Shown: one piece after another, positions 1 through 8,174 of the stretch
How the letters are laid out: each line of letters starts with the position of its first letter
How positions within the stretch are numbered: the stretch's first letter is position 1
Translations under genes and position numbers: made by a program
The notes under the pieces: generated by a model
Told to the model about the DNA's origin: nothing
The model's input: the letters and a program-made list of their open reading frames with translations, nothing else
Database searches by the model: none
IMG/VR virus record: IMGVR_UViG_3300032182_000666
Coordinates: 1-20,465 of that record
Length of the DNA: 20,465 nt
Source: a virus
Reading direction: 5' to 3' (one strand)

Positions 1-1
1 A

Positions 2-61
2 GTTATAAATACTAGTATCGCAATCACAAGGTTCTCTATCGCACTGAAAGTAAAATTATAA
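2..61 (+). CDS. Probable 3' end of an upstream structural gene (partial)
   Basis: One frame is open from the left edge to a TAA at 59-61 and gives a short tail that reads like the last beta strand of a protein, ending FSIALKVKL. The other two frames stop almost at once. Phages of this type pack genes tightly, so a real gene end is more likely than a 108-base untranslated leader. The length is too short to identify a family. If real, the first late promoter lies inside its coding end and the second overlaps its stop codon. Confidence 0.4.
   Translation, partial: VINTSIAITRFSIALKVKL
4..11 (+). promoter_or_regulatory. T4-type late promoter, distal copy
   Basis: Exact TATAAATA, the -10 element recognised in T4 by the late sigma factor gp55 with gp33 and the sliding clamp gp45. 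By the T4 rule transcription would start about six bases downstream, near position 17. It is the outer of two tandem copies before the 397-aa gene and may lie inside the end of the preceding gene. Confidence 0.6.
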
Positions 62-64
62 ATA
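57..64 (+). promoter_or_regulatory. T4-type late promoter, proximal copy
   Basis: Second exact TATAAATA, 53 bases after the first. The predicted start is near position 70, giving a leader of about 39 nt that contains a strong Shine-Dalgarno (GGAGGA, 95-100) eight bases before the ATG at 109. This is the best-placed promoter for the 397-aa gene. Confidence 0.75.
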
Positions 65-108
65 TAAACAGATTAATCAAAAATCAATCCCCCTGGAGGA
101 ACATTTAA

Positions 109-1302
109 ATGGCACTGTTAGTACCAAATATTGGTGAATTAGAATCTCTTCGTTATCTTCTTAATGCTACCCATCAGATTCCTAGAAATCTGATCCTGAA
201 ACTCTTCACATCAGACACCACTCCTGCTGAAGGCGACGTTCCTTCACAGACTGCATATTTTGAACCATATGCCGCTGGTAACACCCTCGGTTATGGTACT
301 GCTCCCGACACTGGTTACCACGCTGTTGTTAACAACCGTGCAGACCAAGATTATACCAACCAGTATGGTATTCTTCTGAACGGCAACCGCTGGGCAATCT
401 CTACTGCTGGCGATCCTGTTGCTACTGCTACTGGTGCAGGTAACTCTGGTGAGTTCACAATTACCGTGTCTTCAACAAGCGGAACCATCAGCGTAGGAAA
501 CCTTGTTTCTGGTACTGGTATTGGTTCTGATTGTAAGGTATCTAGAGTTAGCGGAACAACCGTTGTTCTGACTGTTGCTAACTCAGGTGCTGTTTCTGGA
601 ACAATCAATTTCACTGGTGGCGTTACTACCGCTACTTATCCCGAGCAAACCTTCACATTCTCTGACGCTGCAGATGATGTTTATGGTTACTATCTGGTAA
701 GAGCAAACAACCTGCCTCTCTCAGTTCTCGGTGTAGAAGACGCTTGCGACATCGCTGCTGGTACTCAGTTGACCAAAGGTGACAACACAGACTTCTGTAC
801 TGGTATTGTTGGTCAGAGCACAATCACTCTGCCTAACGTTGCTAACATCATGGACGACATCACTGTCGGTATGGTTGTTGGTGGTAACAACGCTGTTCCT
901 GCTGGAACCAAGATCATCGGTATTGATGTTCTTCAGAGAGTAATTTATCTTGATGCTGCTCTGACTGATAACATTCAGGTTGCTACTGACTCCTCTATCA
1001 CTCTTGACTACAGCACAGTTACAACTCCTGTTGCTCACGAATTGGTAGTTGGCGACGTTATCTATGTTGCTCGCGGTACTGGTAACACCACTACGACTGC
1101 TGGTGTATACACAGTCTTCTCCACACCTACAACAACCACATTCAACACAACTCCTGCTTTGGATGGCGGTGGTAGTGGAGCTGCTGGTGATCTCACGCTC
1201 TATAACAGCATCATGTATGCTGAGCGTTTCACCAATGGTCCATACCCAATTCAAAACGACGGTGACCAAATCAAGATCACTCTGAACGTCAGCCTTGACT
1301 GA
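109..1302 (+). CDS. Modular virion structural protein, 397 aa
   Basis: I recognise this as a marine T4-like phage structural protein type without a known function. The start is fixed by GGAGGA at 95-100 and two late promoters. An N-terminal block (about residues 1-100) and a C-terminal block (about 350-397, with ERFTNGPYPIQ) look like the core. Between them sit inserted beta modules. Two are of one kind (about 114-171 and 235-301), with the pattern xxVGxxVxGxGI, then a GT, then a short strand ending in LxxA. A third (about 303-348) follows the pattern xHxLxVGDVIYV ending in TTTFN. Similar modules recur in the 3152-aa protein downstream, suggesting that the two belong to the same structure or were built from a shared pool. 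No signal peptide or membrane segment is seen. It lies in the region where T4 carries baseplate and fibre genes, so an exterior virion location is inferred. Confidence 0.8.
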   Translation: MALLVPNIGELESLRYLLNATHQIPRNLILKLFTSDTTPAEGDVPSQTAYFEPYAAGNTLGYGTAPDTGYHAVVNNRADQDYTNQYGILLNGNRWAISTAGDPVATATGAGNSGEFTITVSSTSGTISVGNLVSGTGIGSDCKVSRVSGTTVVLTVANSGAVSGTINFTGGVTTATYPEQTFTFSDAADDVYGYYLVRANNLPLSVLGVEDACDIAAGTQLTKGDNTDFCTGIVGQSTITLPNVANIMDDITVGMVVGGNNAVPAGTKIIGIDVLQRVIYLDAALTDNIQVATDSSITLDYSTVTTPVAHELVVGDVIYVARGTGNTTTTAGVYTVFSTPTTTTFNTTPALDGGGSGAAGDLTLYNSIMYAERFTNGPYPIQNDGDQIKITLNVSLD

Positions 1303-1337
1303 TACGTTTTTGAATTCATTTTCGTTATAGTTTCAGT

Positions 1338-1365
1338 GGGGGGATTCTTATGGTCCCCCCTTTTT
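1338..1365 (+). terminator. Strong intrinsic terminator after the 397-aa gene
   Basis: A seven-pair stem (GGGGGGA at 1338-1344 with TCCCCCC at 1354-1360) closes a nine-base loop and is followed directly by five T residues. It is 35 bases after the stop codon of the 397-aa gene and 17 bases before the next start codon, so it separates the two genes transcriptionally. Confidence 0.88.
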
Positions 1366-1382
1366 GTTGGTACTAGGCATAA

Positions 1383-4300
1383 ATGGCAACATTCACGTTT
1401 GATACTACAGCAGTCAGAGACTACACCATTGTTGATCATGGTGGATTAGATAATGCAGCTCCAGTAACTCTGAGTGCATCAGACTTAACCAACCTTCAGT
1501 ATACCACTGATGGTGATGTTGTCCTGTCTCAAAATGGAACTGGTAGTTTATCAAGCGGTGGATTTGCCATCGGAGAACATCTTAGATTTGCAACAGATAG
1601 TGGATCTAGATGGTTTACGTTTACATACGATGCTCTTCTTTATAACCAGATAGAAATTACTGGGATTAAAGGTAATGGTAGTAATGGTGGTGAAGAACCA
1701 GATAATGGTGAGGATTTAATTTTACAGTATCTTGATGGTGGTGGTAATTGGGTTACTATAGACACTATCATTGCAGAAGATGATACGACTTTCAATACAT
1801 TAAAGACTGCCGTCATTGCACTTCCTCAGGCAGCACAGAACAACAGTCAAGCATTTAGACTTTATCAAGAAAATGCCAGTGGAGATCCATATGATCACTA
1901 TGGAATTTCATCAATTAAGTTTTCTGAAACTCTAAGTGGAGGATCGCCAACAGAAGATTATGGTTTAATTACCACAACAGCAACAGCAACAGAGGAACAT
2001 CAAGAAATTGTCTTTACTGATGTAGCATATCCTTTCGGTAAGGCAAAGATTTCTGGTGGAGCACAAGCAGCAGTATCGTCTGCTCCTCCATCTAGAACTG
2101 TAGAAATAAAAACCCAGGGCATCTCCACTGAAAGCAATACATCAGTTTGGGTTGGATCTGGAACAGCCTTTGAAATGGCTGGTGGTCAAGAACTTATTGT
2201 CGCACCATGGACGGTTGCTTCTGGTGTCCTTCGCTCATACAGAACTACCAACTCTTTTGTTGGTAGTGGTGATATTTCTATTAGAGATAGATATCAAATT
2301 GAGAATACTACCGAGCAAGAAAAGGTAGTAACTCAAATAAGTGCGGATCCTGAAGAATATGAAGTATCATATATCAGTGTTCCAACTGTTAGAGAAATAG
2401 ATGAAGATGTTAGTTTCTCTCCATCATACAACACTTCATCTGTTGAATACTTTGAGGGCGGTACAGACTATGGTTCTGTTACCCAGTCCTCTTCCACTAA
2501 TTTAGATAATGGTAATCTCCAAGAAGGAAGTTACGGCGGTGCTGACTATGGATTAGTCAACGTAACTGGGGACGATTATCCATTCCTGCCTGCACTCAAT
2601 TTACAGGGAAGTGCAGTAGCTCAATACAAACCAACATTTACTAAAGTTGGTACTGGTTTATTCAACTTTATTGGAGAAGCAAAATCAGAATTTAAACCCA
2701 ACTGGAGGGGTCGTGGTGGCATCTTCATTGCAGGTTCAGCACAAGATTCGTTCATCAGACCAGCAGTTGTTGAAGGTGGATCTATCGTATCCTTCAATGA
2801 GTCTGATAACTCTGCTTCTTACAGATACACAGAATCTTCTGTTGAGGAATTTGATTCTAATGACTTTGGTCAGATCACAGCAACTGGTTCTGCAACTGAC
2901 TACGGCACAGTAACCGAAGGATCCTATGCATCCTTTGATTATGGTTATGTATTCAACATTGATGTTGTTGAACCATATGGTTTATTCTCTCTGCAAGGAT
3001 ATGCAGAATATGCTTATAAACCAACATTCACTCATCGTGGTTCTGGAAGCATCAGCATTTATGACCACTACACATTCACCAAATTCAATCCTCATTGGAG
3101 AGGACGTGGTGGATTCTCTATCAGTGGTGGAGAAGGAGATGTATTCAGTCGCCCAGCAGTTGTTGAGGGCGGATCTCTCGTATCCTTTAATGAGTCTGCG
3201 AACTCTGCAGCATACTCTTATAATGAATCTTCTGTTGAGGAATTTAGTTCCAATGATTTCGGACAGATTACTGTCTCAGGATCCTCTACAGATTATGGAA
3301 CAGTCACAGAAGGAGCATATGCTGGATTTGATTATGGTTATGTAATTAATACTGATATTGTTGAACCATATGGTCTCTATACATTTAGTGGTTCTGCTAC
3401 AACTTCGTTCAAACCAACATTTACACAGGTCGCCACAGGTCTCTTCGCCATCTCTGGTGTATCTAAGAATGAATTTAAACCCCACTGGAGAGGACGTGGC
3501 GGAATTGTTCTTTCTGGTGGAGAAAGAGATGTATTCAGTCGTCCAGCAGTTGTTGAGGGTGGATCTCTCGTATCCTTCAATGAATCTTCCAACTCTGCAG
3601 CATACTCTTATAACGAGTCTTCTATTGAACTGTTCTCTGATACTGACTTCGGTCAGATCACAGCAACTGGATCTACGACTGACTATGGTTCAGTAACTGA
3701 AGGATCATATGCTGGATTTGATTATGGTTATGTATTCAACACGATTGATCAATATCCTCTTGACATCAACGCATTGTTCGCCATTAGTGGTGTTGCTAAT
3801 GTTGAATATAACCCAGAACTGAAGCAGATTGGTGATGGTCTTTATAACATTACTGGTGTTGCTGAGACTGCCTTCTTGCCACACTGGAGAGGACGTGGCG
3901 GAATCATTGTTTCTGGTGGAGAGGCAGATTCTGTTGTCAAGGTATTTACTGGCACAGGATCACTCTTTAGTGTTATTGATAGTGAAGAAAGAGCAGCATA
4001 CTCTTATAACGAATCTTCTATTGAGTTCTTCTCTGATACTGACTTTGGTCAGATCACAGCAACTGGATCCTCAACAGATTATGGAGCAATCACTGAAGGA
4101 TCTTATGCTGCCTTTGATCATGGTTATGTATTCAATGTTCTGGATACATATCCTCTTGATATCAACTCGCTGTTCTCCATCAGTGGTGTTGCTAATGTTG
4201 AATATAATCCAGAACTTTCACAGACTGGTAGTGGTGGTTACAACTTTGTTGGTGTTGCCGAAACTTCCTTCTTACCACACTGGAGAGGACGTGGCGGACT

Positions 4301-7300
4301 CTTCCTCAGTGGCGGAGAAGGAGATTCTGTCGTCAAATCCTTTGCTGGTACAGGATCTCTCTTCAGCATTATTGATAGTGAAGAAAGAGCAGCATACTCT
4401 TACAACGAATCTTCTATTGAATTCTTTAATAATGTTGATCTCGGTACAATTACAGCAACTGGAACGACAGTTGATTATGGCAACCTGACTGATGGATCTT
4501 ATGGTGGTCTTGATTATGGTTATGTATTCAGCACCCAAGATGATTATCCCTTTGATATCAATTCACTGTTTGCCATCAGTGGTTCTGCTGATGTTGAGTT
4601 CCTTCGCAATCTCATGCAGATTGGAACTGGTCTTTATAACATCAGTGGTGACGCCGCAACAATCTTCAAACCACACTGGAGAGGACGCGGTGGAATCGTC
4701 GTTTCTGGTGGCGAAAGAGATTCTGTCGTTAAGGTATTTACTGCCAGTGGATCTCTCTTCCATATTGGTGAGAAAATTGAAAGAGCAACGTTCAGTTACA
4801 ACAGCTCTTCTATTGATTACTTCAATGATCTTGATCGCGGTTCAATTACGAACAGTGGATCACAAGAAGACAATGGATCGGTTGCAGAAGATTCTTATGC
4901 AGGATTTGATTATGGCACAGTAATCAATACCAGTGAGACTTATCCATTCGGTAGTATCAGTATTTCTGGTGGATCAGCAGATTCAGCTGAACTGAAGGTA
5001 GTTGTTGGTGGTAATCTCTTTGGATTCGGTGGTGCTGCTGAGGCAGTATCCTGGCAGACTCCAGAAAATACCGCACTTTACAGCTTCAATGGCGGATACA
5101 GCAACCTTAAGGCATCTGTATCTGAAGTTGGTAGCGGAAGTCTCTTCAACTATAAAGGTCAATTTGCTCCAACTGACTTTACATTCAGACCTCATTGGAG
5201 AGGTCGTGGTGTTATTAGACTGTCTGGCGAAGAAGGATATATTCGTCTCAGAGAATTTGTTTCTAGACAAGGATCTATTTCTGTCGGCGGCAGTGCTCAT
5301 GAAGCATTCGTCGCACAGACTCCAGAAGATACCGTTCTCTTTACATACTCTGGAACCAGAGGTTCGGAAAAAGCAACTGCTTCTGAAGTTGGTTCTGGTT
5401 CACTGTTTGCTATTGGAACACTTATTGAAGCTCAGACAGACTTCTACACAGTTCCAGTATCTACATCATTGTTCGGTGTATCTGGTGCTGCTGGTGTTGC
5501 TCAAGCAGATAATTATAATTCCCGTGGTGGAACGCTCAAGATCTACACTGATGATACAGCGTTTAACTATAGAAATTATAGACCATCTCCTCGTTATGTC
5601 AATGCCGAATATGGATTTATTGGTGGTCAACTCAATATCGCTGGTGAACTTGATGAGGCATTTACACAACCATACATTGGTTCTGGCAATGCAACTGTCA
5701 CTGGAATCGCTGATACTGATAGAGCAAGAGATTATGTAGGAACTGGTTCCTTTAATAGCTTCAGTGGTGCTGCAGAATCCAGAGCGATTGCTATCAATGC
5801 AGAGACTTCTCTTTACAGAGCATTTGGTTCTGGTGATGATTCTGTTACCAAGATCAATATTGGTTCTGGTTCACTGTTCACTGCTGGAGGAGCTGCAGAA
5901 TCCAGAACCTTCGCTAAGTCGGTAACAGGTCTCTTCAGTATTGCTGGTGATCAAACTGATACGAGATATGTACCTAACTTCAATGGTTCTGGTACACTTT
6001 CCGTTACTAATTCTGCTGATGATGCATTCAGCAGAATCCTTATTGGAACTGGAAGAATCTCCACATTCTCTGGTGCTGCTGAAGCATTTGTTGCTCAAAC
6101 TCCAGAAAACACCGCACTTTATTCTTTCAACGGCACTGCAACAGAGTCGTTCAGCAAAGGAAATTACGACGGAGTTGGATCTGTATTCACATCTGGATTC
6201 TCTACAGAGAAACAAACAGATGCATATGCAGGAACTGGTTCTCTGTTTGCTGCTGGTGGTGCTGCAGAATCCAGAACGATCATCGCAGAGGACAACACAG
6301 TTCTCTTCACGATCAAACTCAATACAGAATATGTATTCATTCGTGGACCATATCCTGGTCGCGGATCTCTGTTTGCTGCTGGTGGCGCTGCCGAAGCATT
6401 TGTTGCTCAGACTCCAGAAAACACAGCACTTTATTCGTTCTTTGGAAACAGACTTTCCGAGAAGAGAACTTCCAGCGAAGTTGGATCTGGTTCACTGTTC
6501 ACTGCTGGATCTGGAGCAGAGTCTCGCGTTATCAGTCAAGTTGCGAAGACAGATCTCTTCGCACTCACTGGTTCTGCAGAAGAATCCTTCAGTCAAGCTC
6601 CATACAAAGGAACTGGATCTCTATTCGCATCTTCTGGTGCTGCAGAGTCCAGAACGATTATTGCAGAAGACAATACTGTTCTTTATACATTCTCTGGCAC
6701 AAGACTTTCCGAGAAAGCAACAGTCAGAGAAATTGGATCTGGTTCTCTGTTCAGCACTGGTGGTATCACCGAGTCCAGAACAATTGCACGTTCTCAAACA
6801 GGACTCTTCAATATCACTGGCGAGTCCACGGAAATCTTCACCAGAGGAGCATATCCTTCTTCTGGTTCTCTGTTTGCTGCTGGTGGAGCTGCCGAAGCAT
6901 TCTCGGCACAGACTCCAGAGAACACAGTTCTTTACACATTCTTCGGCAATAGACTCAACGAATCTAAGACAACCAGACTTCAAGGTTCTGGTTCACTCTT
7001 CACGTTCGGTGGATCTGTTGAAAGAGCTGCTGTTGCAGAAGAATCAACTGGTCTGTTCTCAATCTCTGGAACATCTGAGTTCAACTTTACCAGAGGGGCA
7101 TATCCTTCTTCTGGTTCCTTGTTCGCTACTGGTGGCGCTGCCGAGTCCAGAACGATTATTGCAGAAGACAACACTATTCTGTTTACTGCATCAGGAACTG
7201 CGGACGAAAAATTCACCAGAAGTTCTACTACAGAATCTGCTCAGTACTCCTTCTCGGGCGAACTTGCCGAAAGCAAGACTTCATCCGAAGTTGGATCTGG

Positions 7301-7877
7301 TTCACTCTTCTCTGCGGGTGGTGCTGCAGAAGTCGCAGCAGTCAGTCCAGAGTCCACTGGTCTTTTCAACATCAATGGTTCTACTGATGATGCGTTCGCA
7401 AGAACGGTTATCGGATCTGGTTCACTCTTCTCTGTCGGAAGTGCTGATGAAGCGAAGACCACCTTCGTTCCAATTGATCCTGGATTCTACAGACTGGTTG
7501 GTAGTGCAGATGAGTCGTTTACTCCTGCTCCCCACATTGGATCTGGATCAGCAACTCTTTCTGGAACAACATCTCCAGAAATTCGTACTCTCGCGAAACA
7601 TGGATCTGGATCTGCAACGATTTCTGGAACAGCAGAACCAGTCATCAGAACTCATGCATTCCAAGGTTCTGGTACTATTACACTCTCTGGTCAGACAGAA
7701 TTCAAACTCAAGTATCAAACAGATGCTACCACAATTCTGTTTACTTATCAAGGTGGCGAAGGAGATGCATTCACAAGAATTGCCAGAACCAACACTGCTG
7801 AAATTAGAATTGATGGAGAATCCGAGAACAGATCCATCCTCTTTACACCTCCAAGAATATTCGGAACGATTATATAA
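1383..7877 (+). CDS. Giant repeat-rich fibre-like virion protein, 2164 aa
   Basis: No family is named with certainty; the architecture is that of a phage fibre or adhesin. Residues 1-185 form a beta-rich N-terminal domain whose second half (LQYLDGGGNW, then FRLYQENASG and YGISSIKF) resembles reelin/MAM-type beta sandwiches. Residues 190-440 hold irregular copies of the coming repeats. WRGRGG motifs start at residues 441, 572, 702, 835, 967, 1099 and 1272, marking seven long units, each with FDYGYV, NESS and GQITATGS segments. From about residue 1250 to 2110 the unit shortens to GSGSLFxxGGAAES repeats. No cysteine is seen and only three methionines (residue 1 and two others). The start is supported by the terminator just upstream and the lack of another in-frame ATG nearby. 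The Shine-Dalgarno is weak (TAGG, 1375-1378) and no good promoter precedes it. It is probably a trimeric or solenoid-like exterior fibre, by inference. Confidence 0.85.
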   Translation: MATFTFDTTAVRDYTIVDHGGLDNAAPVTLSASDLTNLQYTTDGDVVLSQNGTGSLSSGGFAIGEHLRFATDSGSRWFTFTYDALLYNQIEITGIKGNGSNGGEEPDNGEDLILQYLDGGGNWVTIDTIIAEDDTTFNTLKTAVIALPQAAQNNSQAFRLYQENASGDPYDHYGISSIKFSETLSGGSPTEDYGLITTTATATEEHQEIVFTDVAYPFGKAKISGGAQAAVSSAPPSRTVEIKTQGISTESNTSVWVGSGTAFEMAGGQELIVAPWTVASGVLRSYRTTNSFVGSGDISIRDRYQIENTTEQEKVVTQISADPEEYEVSYISVPTVREIDEDVSFSPSYNTSSVEYFEGGTDYGSVTQSSSTNLDNGNLQEGSYGGADYGLVNVTGDDYPFLPALNLQGSAVAQYKPTFTKVGTGLFNFIGEAKSEFKPNWRGRGGIFIAGSAQDSFIRPAVVEGGSIVSFNESDNSASYRYTESSVEEFDSNDFGQITATGSATDYGTVTEGSYASFDYGYVFNIDVVEPYGLFSLQGYAEYAYKPTFTHRGSGSISIYDHYTFTKFNPHWRGRGGFSISGGEGDVFSRPAVVEGGSLVSFNESANSAAYSYNESSVEEFSSNDFGQITVSGSSTDYGTVTEGAYAGFDYGYVINTDIVEPYGLYTFSGSATTSFKPTFTQVATGLFAISGVSKNEFKPHWRGRGGIVLSGGERDVFSRPAVVEGGSLVSFNESSNSAAYSYNESSIELFSDTDFGQITATGSTTDYGSVTEGSYAGFDYGYVFNTIDQYPLDINALFAISGVANVEYNPELKQIGDGLYNITGVAETAFLPHWRGRGGIIVSGGEADSVVKVFTGTGSLFSVIDSEERAAYSYNESSIEFFSDTDFGQITATGSSTDYGAITEGSYAAFDHGYVFNVLDTYPLDINSLFSISGVANVEYNPELSQTGSGGYNFVGVAETSFLPHWRGRGGLFLSGGEGDSVVKSFAGTGSLFSIIDSEERAAYSYNESSIEFFNNVDLGTITATGTTVDYGNLTDGSYGGLDYGYVFSTQDDYPFDINSLFAISGSADVEFLRNLMQIGTGLYNISGDAATIFKPHWRGRGGIVVSGGERDSVVKVFTASGSLFHIGEKIERATFSYNSSSIDYFNDLDRGSITNSGSQEDNGSVAEDSYAGFDYGTVINTSETYPFGSISISGGSADSAELKVVVGGNLFGFGGAAEAVSWQTPENTALYSFNGGYSNLKASVSEVGSGSLFNYKGQFAPTDFTFRPHWRGRGVIRLSGEEGYIRLREFVSRQGSISVGGSAHEAFVAQTPEDTVLFTYSGTRGSEKATASEVGSGSLFAIGTLIEAQTDFYTVPVSTSLFGVSGAAGVAQADNYNSRGGTLKIYTDDTAFNYRNYRPSPRYVNAEYGFIGGQLNIAGELDEAFTQPYIGSGNATVTGIADTDRARDYVGTGSFNSFSGAAESRAIAINAETSLYRAFGSGDDSVTKINIGSGSLFTAGGAAESRTFAKSVTGLFSIAGDQTDTRYVPNFNGSGTLSVTNSADDAFSRILIGTGRISTFSGAAEAFVAQTPENTALYSFNGTATESFSKGNYDGVGSVFTSGFSTEKQTDAYAGTGSLFAAGGAAESRTIIAEDNTVLFTIKLNTEYVFIRGPYPGRGSLFAAGGAAEAFVAQTPENTALYSFFGNRLSEKRTSSEVGSGSLFTAGSGAESRVISQVAKTDLFALTGSAEESFSQAPYKGTGSLFASSGAAESRTIIAEDNTVLYTFSGTRLSEKATVREIGSGSLFSTGGITESRTIARSQTGLFNITGESTEIFTRGAYPSSGSLFAAGGAAEAFSAQTPENTVLYTFFGNRLNESKTTRLQGSGSLFTFGGSVERAAVAEESTGLFSISGTSEFNFTRGAYPSSGSLFATGGAAESRTIIAEDNTILFTASGTADEKFTRSSTTESAQYSFSGELAESKTSSEVGSGSLFSAGGAAEVAAVSPESTGLFNINGSTDDAFARTVIGSGSLFSVGSADEAKTTFVPIDPGFYRLVGSADESFTPAPHIGSGSATLSGTTSPEIRTLAKHGSGSATISGTAEPVIRTHAFQGSGTITLSGQTEFKLKYQTDATTILFTYQGGEGDAFTRIARTNTAEIRIDGESENRSILFTPPRIFGTII
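2700..5220 (+). repeat. Seven-unit WRGRGG repeat array inside the 2164-aa gene
   Basis: The first residue of each (H/N)WRGRG motif is encoded at 2700, 3093, 3483, 3882, 4278, 4674 and 5193. The spacing is therefore 131, 130, 133, 132, 132 and 173 residues. The first copy has Asn in place of His, and the last has WRGRGV and a longer unit. DNA identity between units is high locally, for example GATTTGATTATGGTTATGTA recurs, so the array grew by in-frame duplication or is kept similar by recombination. Confidence 0.9.
5127..7720 (+). repeat. GSGSLF / GGAAES short-repeat array inside the 2164-aa gene
   Basis: At least a dozen units start with a GSGSLF-like strand followed by a small-residue turn and AAES or AAEA. 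A second half-unit carries LFxxxG and another acidic residue. The full period is about 40-42 residues (roughly 125 bases), for instance near 6234, 6361, 6484, 6615, 6738, 6864, 6984 and 7110. Segments such as AAESRTIIAEDN and AQTPENTALYSF recur almost exactly at protein and DNA level. The last three units (from about 7530) are shorter, about 20 residues each, with GSGSATxSG. A beta-solenoid or beta-prism shaft is a reasonable guess. Confidence 0.85.
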
Positions 7878-7886
7878 TCTTGATCT

Positions 7887-7894
7887 TATAAATA
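7887..7894 (+). promoter_or_regulatory. T4-type late promoter within a small inverted repeat
   Basis: Exact TATAAATA ten bases after the stop codon of the 2164-aa gene. The predicted start is near 7900, about 23 bases before the ATG of the 69-aa gene. It sits in the loop of a perfect seven-base inverted repeat, TCTTGAT (7878-7884) and ATCAAGA (7896-7902). No T-run follows, so I do not call the repeat a terminator. This is the only promoter visible for the 69-aa and 3152-aa genes. Confidence 0.72.
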
Positions 7895-7922
7895 AATCAA
7901 GAAACTAATTAGAATCTGTTCC

Positions 7923-8132
7923 ATGACAACCCAGGTACAATTCCGAAGAGGAACAACTGCCCAACATGCCAGCTTTACTGGTGCAGAAGGTGAAATTACT
8001 GTTGATACAACAGAAAGTCTCGCAGTTGTTCATGATGGTTCTACTCAAGGTGGACATCCTTTGGCACGAAAAGATTTCGTCAACCAAGAAATCACCAAGA
8101 GTATTGCCTTCATGGCAGCTATGGGTTGGTAA
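7923..8132 (+). CDS. Stand-alone tropism-determinant-type N-terminal domain, 69 aa
   Basis: The protein opens TTQVQFRRGT and continues with GEITVDTT, VVHDGST and GGHPLAR. This pattern is familiar from the N-terminal segments of many phage tail fibres and the major tropism determinant family, where a small beta domain attaches or initiates trimerisation of a longer fibre. Here it stands alone: the chain ends after a short hydrophobic tail (FMAAMGW). It follows a late promoter and has no strong Shine-Dalgarno, and only 42 bases separate it from the giant gene, with which it must be co-transcribed. It could be a small adaptor or capping piece for a fibre. An alternative is the remnant of a larger fibre gene whose body was lost. 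The gene is real on protein pattern; its role is inferred. Confidence 0.8.
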   Translation: MTTQVQFRRGTTAQHASFTGAEGEITVDTTESLAVVHDGSTQGGHPLARKDFVNQEITKSIAFMAAMGW

Positions 8133-8174
8133 TTGCAAATTATTAGATATCAGTAAACAGGAGACTCCAAAAAA

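Noticed and set aside
721-1269. Minus-strand open frame opposite the 397-aa gene
   Set aside because: Composition mirrors the Thr/Gly/Val codons of the real gene, and it has no ribosome site, no promoter and no recognisable protein pattern.
1379-1386. CATAAATG as a late promoter for the 2164-aa gene
   Set aside because: It differs from TATAAATA at both ends and overlaps the start codon, so RNA would begin within the gene.
2700-7720. Regular repeats that might suggest a CRISPR array
   Set aside because: The repeats are long, in frame and within one coding sequence, with no short identical repeats separated by unique spacers.
7878-7902. Inverted repeat after the 2164-aa gene as a terminator
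   Set aside because: The stem is AT-rich, the loop is 11 bases and no T-run follows, unlike the two clear terminators in this window.
5941-7908. Long open frame (655 codons) on the same strand, out of phase with the 2164-aa gene
   Set aside because: It is Leu/Ser/Gln-rich and has no start signal. It stays open because the repeat units share one codon pattern, so a frame free of stops in one unit is free in all. The overlapping frame has clear protein repeats.
7923-8132. Diversity-generating retroelement suggested by the tropism-determinant-like domain
   Set aside because: Only the N-terminal attachment pattern is present. No reverse transcriptase gene, template repeat or variable C-type lectin domain is seen in the window.
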